A stretch of DNA of 64,000 nucleotides from Streptomyces hygroscopicus (GCA_002021875.1 CP018627.1:7874001-7938000); one strand, 5' to 3'; counted from the stretch's first letter, positions 32,683 through 42,842 are shown. Numbers and translations: made by a program. Notes: a model not told the origin generated them from the sequence alone.

Positions 32683-35148
32683 TCACGGCATCGCGAGCTC
32701 GAACCAGACGACCTTGCCCGTGGACAGCCGGGTCGCGCCCCAGCGCCGCGCCATCCGGTTCACCAGATACAGCCCGCGCCCGCCCTCGTCGGACGGCCGG
32801 GCCTGGCGCAGCCGCGGTAGCTGGGGGACGTCGTCCCCGACCTCGCAGCGCAGGACGTCCGTGCGCAGCAGCCGCAGGGTGATCGGCCGCTCGGCGTAGC
32901 GCACCGCGTTGGTCACCACCTCGCTGACCAGCAGCTCCACCGCGTCCGTCAGATCGTCCAGGTCCCAGCGGGCCAGCGCCCGGCGGGCCAGTCGGCGCGC
33001 CTGCCCGGCGGTCTGCGCCTTCGGGTCCAGGAACCAGTAGGCGACATCGCTGGGCGCGATGCCCTCGAAGCGGGCCGCGAGCAGCGCCACGTCGTCGTCG
33101 CGGTCGCCGGGGCCGAGCATGTCCAGCACCTCGTCGCACAGCGGCTCCAGCGGCGGCGGGTTGGGGCCGGTGAGCCGGGCGGTGGCGGTCAGCCGCTCCC
33201 GCAACTGCTCGATCCCGGTCCACACATCGCGCATCCGCGATTCGACAAGACCGTCGGTGTAGAGCATCAGGGTGGCCCCGGCCGGGGCGTCCAGCTCGAC
33301 CGCCTCGAAGTCGACCCCGCCGACCCCGATCGGCGCCCCCGGCGGCACCCGCAGCACCTCGGCGCGGCCGCCCCGGTGCAGCAGAATGGGCGGCGGATGG
33401 CCCGCGTTGGCGACCACGATGCGGTGCGCGACCGGGTCGTAGACCGCGTACAGGCAGGTGGCCATGCGGTCGGTGCCCAGCCGCTGGGCCTGCTCGTCGA
33501 GGTGGTGCAGCACCTCCTGCGGCGGCAGATCGAGACCGGCCAGGGTCTGCGCGGTGGTGCGGAGCTGGCCCATGATCGCGGCGGAGGTCATCGAATGGCC
33601 CATCACATCGCCGACCACCAGCGCCACCCGGTTGCCCGGCAGCGGGATCGCGTCGTACCAGTCGCCGCCGACCCGCGCGGTCTCGGCCGCGGGCAGATAG
33701 CGGCTGGCCAGCCGGACACCGGTGGGCTGCGGCAGCGAGTCGGGCAGCATTGTGCGCTGCAGCTCGTCCGCGATGTACACCTCGCGCCCGTACAGCACCG
33801 CCTTGTCGACGCCGAGCGCGGTGTGGGTGGCGAGCTGCGCGGCCACCAGCAGATCGTCCGGTTCGAACGGCGGCCGGTCCGGGCGGCGTACGAACACGGC
33901 CGCGCCGATCACTCGGCGGCGGCCGCGCAGCGGCGCCAGTACGGTGCGCTGACCGGTCGCCACCGAGGGGCCCTCGCCGAGCAGCTCCGGCAGCGCGGCG
34001 CGGGCCGCCTGCGAGTCGCCGAACACCGGCCGTACCCCGCGCAGCACCTCGGCCAGCGGACCGCCCGCCTCCACCTCGCACAGCTCGGCGGCCGGGCCGC
34101 CGCCCACGGCGGGCGACAGATCCGGCTGGGAGGGCAGCAGCGACAGCCGGCCGCTGTCGGTGTCCGGGTCCAGCGGGATCCGGTCGGTGCGGCGCAGCCG
34201 CAGCACCACCGGGCCGACCGGGCGCTCGTCGCCGACCGGCAGCGGATCGCGCAGATACACCAGGATCGCGTCGGCGAAGGTGGGCACGGTGGCCCGGCAC
34301 AGGCCCAGCACGATCTCGTCGAGGTCGATGCCGCGGGCGATCCGCCGGGTCGCGGCCCCCACGAACCGCAGCCGGTCGCCGCCCCGGTCCCGCGTGGCGG
34401 CCTCGGCGGCGGCGGTGCCGCCCGCGGGCGGCACCGTGGGCACTCCGCCCTCCGGCGCGCTGTACGCCACCTCGCCCGCCGCGGCGGCCGCCGCGTGGGT
34501 GGTCTCGCCGGCCCGCTCCGGGTGCTCGCCCGCGCCGGCGCCCCGGCGCGCCGCTCCCCGGCCCCGGCCGCCGCTCTGGGCGGCCGGGGGCTGCTCATCG
34601 GGGCCGGTGCCGCCGCTCGGCCCTCCGGGCCGGCCCGACGCGCCTCTTGCGGCATTGCGATCCGCGTCCCACACAGGCTCGCCCTCCGGTGTGCCGTGCT
34701 CCGGCTGCGCCGGGTGCTCGCTCTCCGCCGTGTTCCGGCGCTCCCTGCCTCCGCCGCCGCGCGCCGCGGCGGCGCCTCCCTGCCCAGCGGCGCTGTCGGT
34801 GCCGGTGGCGCCGCTCCCGCCGCGGCCACGGCGCCCGCGGCCCGTCCGGTCGGCGCCGTCGCCGCGCTGGGGGGCGTCGCCGCGCTCTCTGGCGCGCGGC
34901 ACGGGCTCCCCTTCGGGGCCCGGGGGTCCGTCATGGGCCGCCGGGCCCGCGGGGCCGGCGCCGACCGGACGGGGCTCGGCAGGACGCGGGCGGCCGCCGC
35001 CGGGCTCCTGGCCGGGCGCAGCCGTCTGCCGCACGGCGGTCCGCGGGTCCGGGACCGCGCCGTGCGCGTCGTCGGGCGCGGGCGCGCCCGGGGCGGCGGC
35101 AGAGGTGGCCGCCTGCCGCCTGTTGTGGGAGGTGGGGTGCTCCGTCAC
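32683..35148 (-). CDS. GAF-PP2C (SpoIIE/RsbU-type) phosphatase with HATPase domain
   Basis: The product has about 821 residues. Residues 1-260 are Gly/Pro/Arg-rich and disordered. A GAF-like domain spans about 265-470. A PP2C SpoIIE domain spans about 480-690 (ARVGGDWYDAIPLPGNRV, VVGDVMGHS, NAGHPPPILL, and LMLYTDGLVE). A C-terminal HATPase_c domain of the RsbW/anti-sigma type spans about 700-820 (LLVSEVVTNAVRYAERP; EGGRGLYLV). These proteins set sigma-factor partner switching by dephosphorylating anti-anti-sigma factors. GTG 35148 was chosen by position; no good ribosome site is visible and the frame is open to 35199. Confidence 0.9.
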   Translation of the reverse strand: MTEHPTSHNRRQAATSAAAPGAPAPDDAHGAVPDPRTAVRQTAAPGQEPGGGRPRPAEPRPVGAGPAGPAAHDGPPGPEGEPVPRARERGDAPQRGDGADRTGRGRRGRGGSGATGTDSAAGQGGAAAARGGGGRERRNTAESEHPAQPEHGTPEGEPVWDADRNAARGASGRPGGPSGGTGPDEQPPAAQSGGRGRGAARRGAGAGEHPERAGETTHAAAAAAGEVAYSAPEGGVPTVPPAGGTAAAEAATRDRGGDRLRFVGAATRRIARGIDLDEIVLGLCRATVPTFADAILVYLRDPLPVGDERPVGPVVLRLRRTDRIPLDPDTDSGRLSLLPSQPDLSPAVGGGPAAELCEVEAGGPLAEVLRGVRPVFGDSQAARAALPELLGEGPSVATGQRTVLAPLRGRRRVIGAAVFVRRPDRPPFEPDDLLVAAQLATHTALGVDKAVLYGREVYIADELQRTMLPDSLPQPTGVRLASRYLPAAETARVGGDWYDAIPLPGNRVALVVGDVMGHSMTSAAIMGQLRTTAQTLAGLDLPPQEVLHHLDEQAQRLGTDRMATCLYAVYDPVAHRIVVANAGHPPPILLHRGGRAEVLRVPPGAPIGVGGVDFEAVELDAPAGATLMLYTDGLVESRMRDVWTGIEQLRERLTATARLTGPNPPPLEPLCDEVLDMLGPGDRDDDVALLAARFEGIAPSDVAYWFLDPKAQTAGQARRLARRALARWDLDDLTDAVELLVSEVVTNAVRYAERPITLRLLRTDVLRCEVGDDVPQLPRLRQARPSDEGGRGLYLVNRMARRWGATRLSTGKVVWFELAMP

Positions 35149-35205
35149 GCGTGGGTTTCCATCCGTCCGGGGCCGTGCGCCCGCAGGTCGTGGGCGCACC
35201 GAGTG

Positions 35206-35925
35206 TCAGGCACGTCGTCGGCAGTTCAGATAGAGCTGGATCTCGGGTGGTACGTCCGTGCTGGCCGGGGCGTACGCGTGTGAGTCCTCCCCGGCGATCT
35301 CGAAGCCCGCTTCGCGTACGACCTGGCGCAGCTCGTCCCGCAGATAACCGGATACCCGGACCGAGTTGCCGAGGAACGGGATGGGGAAGTCGTCGATGTC
35401 CGCCTCCACCATGCCCAGCCCCAGCAACCCCTCGGGTCTGAGCACCGCGTGCAGGGTCCGCAGTGCGTACGGGATCTCCGGGCGGGGCAGCAGCAGCAGT
35501 GTGAAGTAGCCGGCGATGCCGTCGAAGGGGCCGAGCTCCCGGGGGCCTCCCGGGCCGTACCGGCCGCCCACCCGCAGATCGACGATGTCCACATGGTGGA
35601 AGGTGGCCTCCGGCACATTGTCCCGGGCCAGCTTGAGCATCCCGGGGGAGATGTCGATCCCGACCACCTCGTGCCCCGCGTCGACAAGCTGACGGGTCGT
35701 GGGCAGGCCCGTACCGCAGCCGACGTCGAGCACCCGGGAGCCGGGCGGCAGCGATTCGGCCAGCCACTGACCGGCCGCGATCTGGCCCTCCTTGTACGGA
35801 AAGGCCTCGTCATAGCGGTCGCCGATGGTGTCGAAGGCGTCCGCCTGACCGCTGCGGTCCAGTGCGAGGCGGTCGAAGTCCTCGTAGCCCTCGTAACCGT
35901 CCCCGCACGCGTCCTCACCGCTCAC
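35206..35925 (-). CDS. SAM-dependent methyltransferase (class I)
   Basis: GTG 35925 has AGGAGG and GGAG upstream; the frame is open further but without signals. The 239-residue protein shows motif I VLDVGCGTGLPT (about residue 65-76), motif II VVGIDISPGML, a motif-IV-like FDGIAGYFTLLL, and post motifs ending with the small C-terminal sheet. The substrate is unknown; the short N-terminal cap resembles small-molecule methyltransferases. It is 57 bp upstream of the phosphatase gene on the same strand. Confidence 0.88.
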   Translation of the reverse strand: MSGEDACGDGYEGYEDFDRLALDRSGQADAFDTIGDRYDEAFPYKEGQIAAGQWLAESLPPGSRVLDVGCGTGLPTTRQLVDAGHEVVGIDISPGMLKLARDNVPEATFHHVDIVDLRVGGRYGPGGPRELGPFDGIAGYFTLLLLPRPEIPYALRTLHAVLRPEGLLGLGMVEADIDDFPIPFLGNSVRVSGYLRDELRQVVREAGFEIAGEDSHAYAPASTDVPPEIQLYLNCRRRA

Positions 35926-36058
35926 GACTCCGCCCCTCCTGTGACAATACGTCAGATCTTGCGCATCGCCCGTGACTTGCGCCGGCGTCTGGTGTCCCGC
36001 ATGGGCAGTGTTCCGGACGACGATCCTACGTTTGAAACACTGGGACACGACAAGAGGT

Positions 36059-36760
36059 TCATGACCTCGAGTGTGCCGAGGTGTGCTTCTTGTCCGTACG
36101 GCCCCAGTCCGCCGGAAGGGCGGGCACGGACCATGCGGGGTCGGGCCGCCAGTCCTCCCACCCGTCCCGGAACGGCGCTCCCCAGGACTCGATGGCCGCC
36201 ACGGCCGCCCGGCCCGCGGTCCGGACCCGCTCCGCCTGCTCGGGGCCCATCAGCCCGGCCCGCTGCGCCTGCGCGAACTCGTCCTCGTCCTTCCATTCCC
36301 AGCTGTGGTCGGGGTAGACCGCGATGTCCAGGAAGTGGTCCTCGGAGTCCACCCCGCGGGCCCGGCGGACCAGCGGCTCCTCCAGGTTCACGTACCAGTT
36401 CTTGAACTGCCAGCCCTGGTCCCAGAACAGCCACACCGACCACGGCTCACCGGGCCGCGCCAGCTTCAGCACCCCGGTGCCGAACCACTGGGACAGGGCG
36501 GTGGTCCGCGGCTTGGTGTAACGGGTGGACAGCGGCTCGTGGTGCACCGAGGTGCCGTCGGTGAGCTGCGGTTTGACGCAGGCGGTGCCGGGGGCGAGCC
36601 AGACGGCGAGCAGCTCGGCGGTGTCCTCGACGACGGTCACGGGACGGCAGATGTGGATGAGCTCGGAGGCGTTGGCCCGATAGCGCCACAGGATATGGTC
36701 ACCCGGTGCCCACCGGGCGATGTCCGCCGTCCCCGTTGTCTCCGCGATGTCCGCTGTCAT
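36059..36760 (-). CDS. DUF402 domain protein (FomD-like)
   Basis: The 233-residue cytoplasmic protein carries the DUF402 fold: WSVWLFWDQGWQFKNWYVN with LVRRARGVDSEDHFLDI and the acidic DHSWEWKDEDEF, which in characterised members (FomD, Ntdp type) form a metal site for nucleotide diphosphate or nucleotidyl-phosphonate hydrolysis. Actinomycetes often carry several copies. The start at 36760 lacks a clear ribosome site. It is apparently monocistronic. Confidence 0.85.
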   Translation of the reverse strand: MTADIAETTGTADIARWAPGDHILWRYRANASELIHICRPVTVVEDTAELLAVWLAPGTACVKPQLTDGTSVHHEPLSTRYTKPRTTALSQWFGTGVLKLARPGEPWSVWLFWDQGWQFKNWYVNLEEPLVRRARGVDSEDHFLDIAVYPDHSWEWKDEDEFAQAQRAGLMGPEQAERVRTAGRAAVAAIESWGAPFRDGWEDWRPDPAWSVPALPADWGRTDKKHTSAHSRS

Positions 36761-36828
36761 GAGCAGATCTTAGGTGCGCCGGGGCCGCGATGCCGTGACC
36801 TATGCCGCAACCGGTGGCCAACGCCCGG

Positions 36829-38247
36829 CTAAGGATGCGTCATGCGCAGCACGTCGAGCGCCTCGTCGAGCTGCTCCACGGTCAGCAGCCCGCGCTCCAC
36901 ATAGCCGGACTCCAGCACCACCGCCCGGATGGTCTTGCGCTCCGCCAGCGACCGCTTGGCCACCTTCGCCGCCTCCTCGTAGCCGAGGTAGCGGTTGAGC
37001 GGGGTGACGACGGACGGCGAGGACTCCGCGTACTCCCGGGCCCGCTCGGCGTTGGCGGTGATCCCGTCGATCGTGCGGTCCGCGAGCAGCCGGGAGACAT
37101 TGGTCAGCAGCCGGATCGACTCCAGCAGATTCTTGGCGATCACCGGGAGCATCACATTGAGCTCGAAGTTCCCGGCGGCCCCGGCCATGGCGACGGTGGT
37201 GTCATTGCCGGTGACCTGCGCCGCGACCATCAGCGTGGCCTCGGGGATCACCGGGTTGACCTTCCCCGGCATGATCGAGGAGCCGGGCTGGAGGTCGGGC
37301 AGCGCGATCTCGGCGAGCCCGGTGCGGGGGCCCGACGCCATCCAGCGCAGATCGTTGGAGATCTTGGTGAGGCCGACCGCGATCGTCCGCAGCTGCCCGG
37401 ACGTCTCGACCAGCCCGTCCCGCGCGCCCTGCGCCTCGAAGTGATTCCGGGCCTCGGTCAGCGGCAGCCCGGTGGTGCGGGCCAGCTCGGCGATGACGGC
37501 GGCGGCGAACCCGGGCGGGGTGTTGATCCCGGTGCCCACCGCCGTACCGCCCAGCGGCAGCTCGGCCAGCCGGGGGAGCGCGGCGCGCAGCCGCTCGATC
37601 CCGTACCGCACCTGGGCCGCGTAGCCGCCGAACTCCTGGCCCAGGGTCACCGGGGTGGCGTCCATCAGATGGGTGCGCCCCGCCTTGACCACCTCCGCGA
37701 ACTCGGCCGCCTTGCGCTCCAGCGCCTCCGCCAGATGGGCCAGGGCCGGGATCAGATCGCGGGTGACGGCCGCGGTGGCCGCGATGTGGATCGACGAGGG
37801 GAAGACGTCGTTGGAGGACTGGCTGGCGTTGACATGGTCGTTGGGGTGCACCGGGCGGCCCAGGCGCTCGGTCGCGAGGGTGGCCAGCACCTCATTGGTG
37901 TTCATATTGGACGAGGTGCCGGAGCCGGTCTGGAAGACGTCCACCGGGAAGTGATCGTCCCAGCGCCCCTCGGCGACCTGGGCCGCCACCTCCGCGATCG
38001 CCCCCGCGATGTCCTTGTCCACCACGCCCAGATCCGCGTTGACCAGCGCGGCCGCGCCCTTGATCCGGGCCAGCGCCTCGATATGCGCCCGCTCCAGCCG
38101 CTGCCCGCTGACGGGAAAGTTCTCCACCGCCCGCTGGGTCTGGGCGCGCCACTTGGCGTGCGCCGGGACCCTGACCTCTCCCATCGAGTCGTGCTCGATG
38201 CGGTAGCCCTCCTGGGGGCTGTCGTCGCGGTGGCTCTCGTCGGTCAT
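36829..38247 (-). CDS. fumC: Fumarate hydratase class II
   Basis: The 472-residue enzyme interconverts fumarate and malate in the TCA cycle, without an iron-sulphur cluster. It shows the family signature [11 protein letters not shown] (about residue 325-335), [14 protein letters not shown], and [10 protein letters not shown] with its catalytic His. ATG 38247 has GGAGGT 7-8 bases upstream. A second, unrelated class I fumarase is encoded 4.8 kb away at 43031, so the organism can hydrate fumarate with and without iron. Confidence 0.97.
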   Translation of the reverse strand: MTDESHRDDSPQEGYRIEHDSMGEVRVPAHAKWRAQTQRAVENFPVSGQRLERAHIEALARIKGAAALVNADLGVVDKDIAGAIAEVAAQVAEGRWDDHFPVDVFQTGSGTSSNMNTNEVLATLATERLGRPVHPNDHVNASQSSNDVFPSSIHIAATAAVTRDLIPALAHLAEALERKAAEFAEVVKAGRTHLMDATPVTLGQEFGGYAAQVRYGIERLRAALPRLAELPLGGTAVGTGINTPPGFAAAVIAELARTTGLPLTEARNHFEAQGARDGLVETSGQLRTIAVGLTKISNDLRWMASGPRTGLAEIALPDLQPGSSIMPGKVNPVIPEATLMVAAQVTGNDTTVAMAGAAGNFELNVMLPVIAKNLLESIRLLTNVSRLLADRTIDGITANAERAREYAESSPSVVTPLNRYLGYEEAAKVAKRSLAERKTIRAVVLESGYVERGLLTVEQLDEALDVLRMTHP

Positions 38248-38325
38248 GGGGACACCTCCGTTCAGCACAGCGTCATCACGCCACCCCGTGTTCCCGCGCC
38301 CGCCGTGCCGAACGAGTGAGCCCGG

Positions 38326-40686
38326 TCACCGTACGGCCTCCGGCGCCCGCGGAGTGTCCACCTCGCCGGTGCGCTTGAGCTTCTGCCACGGCAGCAGGGC
38401 GCCGGTCGCCGCGGTGACACAGGAGTGCAGCAGCACCAGATACATCAACTGACGGTAGGCGATCTGCTGCAGCGGCAGTACGGCCAGTGCCCGGTAGTCC
38501 TCCCGGTCCAGCCGGAACGCGTACGCCGCGCCCAGCAGCTGCACCAGCAGCAGCGCGCCCCAGGCCAGCAGCGAGCGCACCGGGTCCAGGAAGATCACCC
38601 CGTAGAGGGTGAAGAGGTCGATCAGCGGCGCGCACAGCGGGGTGAGGATCTGGAAGAGCACCACCAGCGGCATCCCCACCCGGCCGAACCGCCCCGAGGG
38701 CCCCCGGTCGATCAGCGAGCGGCGGTGCTTCCACAGCGCCTGCATGGTGCCGTAACTCCAGCGGTAGCGCTGCTTCCACAACTGGCCCAGCGAGCTGGGC
38801 GCCTCGGTCCAGGCGCGGGCGTGCTCCTGGTAGACCACCTGCCACCCGGCCCGGTGCAGGGCGATGGTGATGTCGGTGTCCTCGGCCAGGGTGTCCGCGC
38901 TCATGCCCCCGGCCTCCAGCAGCGCCCGGCGGCGGAAGGCGCCGATCGCGCCGGGGATGGTGGGCATGCAGCGCAGCAGGTCGTACATCCGCCGGTCGAG
39001 GTTGAAGCCCATCACATACTCGATGTGCTGCCAGGCGCCGATCAGCTTGCCCCGGTTGCCCACCTTGGCGTTGCCCGCGACCGCGCCCACCCGCGAGTCG
39101 GCGAACGGGCGGACCAGCTCACGGATGGTGGTGGGCTCGAAGACGGTGTCGCCGTCCATCATCACGATCAGCTCGTGGCCGGCGTGGGCGATGCCCCGGT
39201 TGAGCGCGGCGGGCTTGCCCGCGTTGGCCTGGCGCAGCACCCGTACGTTGGGCAGCCCCATCGCCTCGGCGATATCGGCCGTGCCGTCGGTGGAGCCGTC
39301 GTCCACGACCAGGATCTCGATCGGGTGGGTGGAGGCGGACAGCGACCTCAGGGTGTTGGCGATGCACTCCTTCTCGTTGTACGCGGGCACGATCACGCTC
39401 ACCGGATCGGTCACCTCCTGCACCCGGCTCCAGCGCCGCCGCTCCCGCGAGCGCCGGTGCCACCAGGCGAGGACCACCATCAGCAGCAGCCGCCCGATCA
39501 CCGAGAAGCCCACCAGCCCCAGCAGCGCCATCAGCGCGGGCAGCGCGCTGTGGGTGAACGCGGCGGCCCAGATCAGCGCCCGGCCCTCCCAGACCGGGAG
39601 GGTGTGCGCCGGGTGGTTGGCGCTGTGGGCGCCGAGCGCGCCGGTGACGGTGGTGAAGGAGTAGCCCTTCTGCTGCATCCGCTCGATGTACAGCCCCAGG
39701 GCCGTCACGGTCCGCGCGCGGTTGCCGCCCGCGTCGTGGAAGAGCACGGACGCGCCCTTTTTGCCCTCGGGAGTGGCGTTCTGGACGATCTCCTTGACCG
39801 GGGGCCGCTGCCAGTCCTCGCTGTCGGTGTCCACGAAGGCGCTGATGTAGCCCTTGGACCCGATGTGCTGCTGCACCGGCCAGGTGCGGTCGTCCAGCGC
39901 GCGGACCTTGGAGGCGTACGGCGCCCGGAAGAGCGAGCTGGTGATGCCCGCCGCACCGGCCAGGGCGAGCTGGGACTGGGCCAGCTCGCGGTCCATGCGC
40001 CCCTTGGCCTGGTAGGACAGGTCGACATGGGAGAAGGTGTGCACCCCGACCTCATGGCCCGCGGCCCGCATCCGGCGGACCAGCTCCGGATGGCGGACCA
40101 CCATCTGACCCAGCACGAAGAAGGTCCCCCGCACCTTGTGGCGGCGCAGTACGTCGAGGATCTCCGGGGTCCAGCGGGGGTCCGGGCCGTCGTCGAAGGT
40201 CAGCGCGATGGTCTTGGACGGGATGGCGTGCTCGGTGGCCTTCCCCTTCCGGTCGAAGGTGATCACCGGCCCGCCCTTGCGCAGGCGGTCGGGGACGGTG
40301 CGCGAGGCGTGCGAGCGGTACACCCGGGCGTCGTTGCCGACCTCGGCGTGCAGATAGCCGTCCAGCAGCAGGGTGCACACCAGCGCGAGCAGGGTCGCGA
40401 GGGCGAGCACCATCCGGGTGCGGGTGCGGAGCTTTCGCAGCTTGACGGTACGGAGCTTGGGAGTGTGGCCGTCAGCTTTGGCCGCCTTGGGGGTGCGGAG
40501 CCTGCCCGTGAACCGGAGCCTGCCCGTGAACCGGAGCCTGCTCGTGACCCGGAGCCTGCCCGTGAGCCTCGCGGCGCGGCGCCCGGAGCCGGTCAGCCGG
40601 AACACCGTGCGGGGCGCGCCGTCCTGACGGGGCGCGGGGGGCCGGCGGCGCGGCCGGGGCAGCCTCGGCGGTCTGCCGCCGCTCAT
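38326..40686 (-). CDS. Polysaccharide deacetylase fused to a GT2 glycosyltransferase
   Basis: The 786-residue protein has an Arg-rich cytoplasmic head with short repeats (GRLRFTGRLRFT), a membrane helix (about residues 92-110), a NodB deacetylase (about 155-355; TFDDGPD at 163, GHEVGVHTFSHVDL, RAPYASK), a helix near 380-410, then a GT2 domain (about 425-660; VIVPAYNEKE, DDGSTDG, MMDGDTVF, EDTDITIAL, QRYRW) and C-terminal helices. This is the layout of bifunctional hyaluronan/chitin-synthase-like enzymes that make and trim an exported beta-linked aminoglycan. It is coupled by ATGA to the upstream gene. Confidence 0.93.
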   Translation of the reverse strand: MSGGRPPRLPRPRRRPPAPRQDGAPRTVFRLTGSGRRAARLTGRLRVTSRLRFTGRLRFTGRLRTPKAAKADGHTPKLRTVKLRKLRTRTRMVLALATLLALVCTLLLDGYLHAEVGNDARVYRSHASRTVPDRLRKGGPVITFDRKGKATEHAIPSKTIALTFDDGPDPRWTPEILDVLRRHKVRGTFFVLGQMVVRHPELVRRMRAAGHEVGVHTFSHVDLSYQAKGRMDRELAQSQLALAGAAGITSSLFRAPYASKVRALDDRTWPVQQHIGSKGYISAFVDTDSEDWQRPPVKEIVQNATPEGKKGASVLFHDAGGNRARTVTALGLYIERMQQKGYSFTTVTGALGAHSANHPAHTLPVWEGRALIWAAAFTHSALPALMALLGLVGFSVIGRLLLMVVLAWWHRRSRERRRWSRVQEVTDPVSVIVPAYNEKECIANTLRSLSASTHPIEILVVDDGSTDGTADIAEAMGLPNVRVLRQANAGKPAALNRGIAHAGHELIVMMDGDTVFEPTTIRELVRPFADSRVGAVAGNAKVGNRGKLIGAWQHIEYVMGFNLDRRMYDLLRCMPTIPGAIGAFRRRALLEAGGMSADTLAEDTDITIALHRAGWQVVYQEHARAWTEAPSSLGQLWKQRYRWSYGTMQALWKHRRSLIDRGPSGRFGRVGMPLVVLFQILTPLCAPLIDLFTLYGVIFLDPVRSLLAWGALLLVQLLGAAYAFRLDREDYRALAVLPLQQIAYRQLMYLVLLHSCVTAATGALLPWQKLKRTGEVDTPRAPEAVR

Positions 40687-41543
40687 GACTCCTCGCCGTC
40701 GGCCTCGGGGGCGCCCGGCCCATCGGCCGGGGCGCCGCCTCCGGCGGGCCCCTGGGGGTCTTTCGGGGGCTTGGGCGGGTTGGCCTGCGGGGGCTTCTGG
40801 GTCGGGGGCTTCTGGGGGGACTTGGCGTGGCCGGGCTTCGTGATGCGGCCGGGAGCTTGCGAGTGGCCGGATCCCTTGGCCGGTGGCTTGGCGGCGCCGG
40901 AGTGCTTCTTCGGCGGGGTGTGCGACGCGTCCGCGGGGTGCTTGGCGGGCGGGTGGGCGGCCGGATGCGAGGGCGCGTGGGCGTGCTTGCGGTGCCCCGC
41001 GGCCCGGTGTCCCTCGGCGGACTCGCGGGCGCCGGGGCGGGGGTGCGCGGAGGAATGCCGCGGCGCCGCGCGGTGGGCCTTGGGCGGGGCGGGCTGCGGG
41101 GGCGCGGGCCGCGGCCGGGTGGTGACGGGGGGAAGGGCGACGGGCTCCCGGGCGGACTGGGGCTCCGGACGCTCGGAGTCGTGCCGGTGGCGCTGATGCT
41201 GACGGTGGGTCGGCGGGTACTCGTACTCCTCGTCGGGCCGCTCATGTGATCCGGAGGGCCCCGAACGCCCCTCCGGGGTGTGCTTCGGCTCCCGGCCGAA
41301 CGCCTCGGTGGCGACGGGATGCCCGGGGATCAGCGTCTGCGGCGCGAATGGCGTACCGCCCGCGTAGCCCAACCCCAGGACCGCCGAATAGCCGAGGCAG
41401 GCGGCCCCCGCGACTACGCCCACATGTCGTACGAGTCGGCCACGGCGCCCGGAGAGGTCCACGAACACGGGCCCCTTCCGGGCCACGTCAGCGCGGAGGG
41501 GACGCGAAGGCGCGCGCTCGGCCACATCTGACTGAGGATCCAT
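40683..41543 (-). CDS. Single-pass His/Pro-rich membrane protein
   Basis: ATG 41543 gives 286 residues. After a basic cytoplasmic part (1-40), one helix (about 41-60: LVRHVGVVAGAACLGYSAVL) leads to a long outside region. That region is rich in His, Pro, Lys and Ala (HRQHQRHRHDSE; AGHRKHAHAPSHPAAH; KSPQKPPTQKPPQ) and looks disordered. I do not recognise a domain. The stop overlaps the start of the deacetylase-glycosyltransferase gene, so it may be a wall-spanning or polymer-guiding partner. A promoter lies just upstream and the message has almost no ribosome site. Confidence 0.72.
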   Translation of the reverse strand: MDPQSDVAERAPSRPLRADVARKGPVFVDLSGRRGRLVRHVGVVAGAACLGYSAVLGLGYAGGTPFAPQTLIPGHPVATEAFGREPKHTPEGRSGPSGSHERPDEEYEYPPTHRQHQRHRHDSERPEPQSAREPVALPPVTTRPRPAPPQPAPPKAHRAAPRHSSAHPRPGARESAEGHRAAGHRKHAHAPSHPAAHPPAKHPADASHTPPKKHSGAAKPPAKGSGHSQAPGRITKPGHAKSPQKPPTQKPPQANPPKPPKDPQGPAGGGAPADGPGAPEADGEES

Positions 41544-41562
41544 ACGGAAGAGGCTAATGCAG

Positions 41563-41590
41563 AAAATACGACATGCGACATATAAGTCAA
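41563..41590 (-). promoter_or_regulatory. Sigma70-like promoter for the 41543 operon
   Basis: Read on the minus strand, TTGACT (41590-41585) and TATTTT (41568-41563) are separated by 16 bases. The predicted RNA start is near 41556, about 13 bases before the ATG. Two ACATGCG repeats 20 bp apart (41571 and 41591) overlap it and could be regulator sites. Confidence 0.65.
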
Positions 41591-41709
41591 ACATGCGGTG
41601 TGTCATAGTTCAGTAGGCTTCACCGAATATGCGAGGTTTGGCGAGGAGAACGGCACGGGCGGCCCAGCCCCCGGCGCCTCGTACCGGACCGCAAGAAGGA
41701 GCCAGAGCC

Positions 41710-42804
41710 ATGAGGGCCAGCCCCCGCATGAGCGGAATCGCCGTGGCCGGCGCGGTGGTCTGCGCCACCATCGCCGTATGGGCGGGACACCACAAGCAGT
41801 CGCCCGAGCCGCACGCCGCGCCCTCACCGCCGCAGGTGTCGCAGCCCCCCGCGGCACGGCCACCCGCCGAGTTCGTGCCGTACGTCAACGCCTGGTCGGA
41901 CTCGGCGTACGACATGGCCGCCGCGGCCGCGCGCGGAGTCAAGGAGTTCACCCTGGGCTTCGTCGTCGCGGGCGACGGCTGCACCCCGGCGTGGGACGGC
42001 GGCACCTCGCTCGACGACCAGGCGCTGGAGGCCCGGGTCGAGGGCGTCCGCCGGGCGGGCGGCGACGTACGGATCTCCTTCGGCGGCGCCGAGGGCACCG
42101 AGCTCGCCACCGCCTGCACCGACGTCCCCGAACTCGCCTCCGCCTACGCCGAGGTGATCGAGCGATACCAGGCGCGCCGGATCGACTTCGACCTCGAGGG
42201 CGAGGCACTCGCCGACACCGAGGCGGCGGCCCGCCGCGCCCAGGCGCTCGCGCTGATCCAGCGCACCCACGAGGGCCTGAACATCTCCTTCACCCTGCCC
42301 GCCATGCCCGACGGGCTGACCGCGGAGAGCGTCGCCCAGTTGGAGGCCGCCAAACAGGAGGGGGTCATCCTCTCGACCGTCAACATCATGGCGATGAACT
42401 ACAGCGGGGACCATACGGGCGACATGGGCGACTATGCCGTCCAGGCGGCCACCGCCGCGCAGGCCCGGATCCGCGAGGTGCTCGGCATGTCCGACGCCGC
42501 CGCCTGGAAGGTGCTGGCCGTGACGCCGATGATCGGCGTCAACGACGTCACCGGCGAGACCTTCACGCTGGAGGACGCGTCCGGGCTGGCGCGGTTCGCC
42601 GCGGACAAGGGGATCGGGCGGCTGTCGATGTGGTCCGCCGAACGCGACCAGCCGTGCACCCCGGAAATGACCCAGTCCGCCACCCCCACCGCCCCCACGG
42701 CCGGTGCCGCGGGCCCCGAGACGGCCGAGAACGTCGTCCCGAACACCCGCTGCAGCGGTGTCATCCAGCGCCCCGGCGCCTTCGAGGCGGCACTGAGAGG
42801 CTGA
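41710..42804 (+). CDS. Secreted GH18 family glycosidase (chitinase-like)
   Basis: ATG 41710 has AAGGAG 9 bases upstream. The 364 residues include a signal or anchor helix (about 7-28), a Pro-rich linker, and a GH18 barrel (about 55-310). The catalytic DxDxE is present as IDFDLEG (D159, D161, E163), with SFGGAEG as the preceding strand motif and MAMNYSGD as the substrate-binding strand. It should hydrolyse chitin-like or other aminoglycans outside the cell. It is divergent from the deacetylase-glycosyltransferase operon, so synthesis and cleavage genes for related polymers face each other. Confidence 0.9.
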   Translation: MRASPRMSGIAVAGAVVCATIAVWAGHHKQSPEPHAAPSPPQVSQPPAARPPAEFVPYVNAWSDSAYDMAAAAARGVKEFTLGFVVAGDGCTPAWDGGTSLDDQALEARVEGVRRAGGDVRISFGGAEGTELATACTDVPELASAYAEVIERYQARRIDFDLEGEALADTEAAARRAQALALIQRTHEGLNISFTLPAMPDGLTAESVAQLEAAKQEGVILSTVNIMAMNYSGDHTGDMGDYAVQAATAAQARIREVLGMSDAAAWKVLAVTPMIGVNDVTGETFTLEDASGLARFAADKGIGRLSMWSAERDQPCTPEMTQSATPTAPTAGAAGPETAENVVPNTRCSGVIQRPGAFEAALRG

Positions 42805-42842
42805 ACGGGCCTTTGCGGACAAGGCCCGCTCGGGCCCCTATC

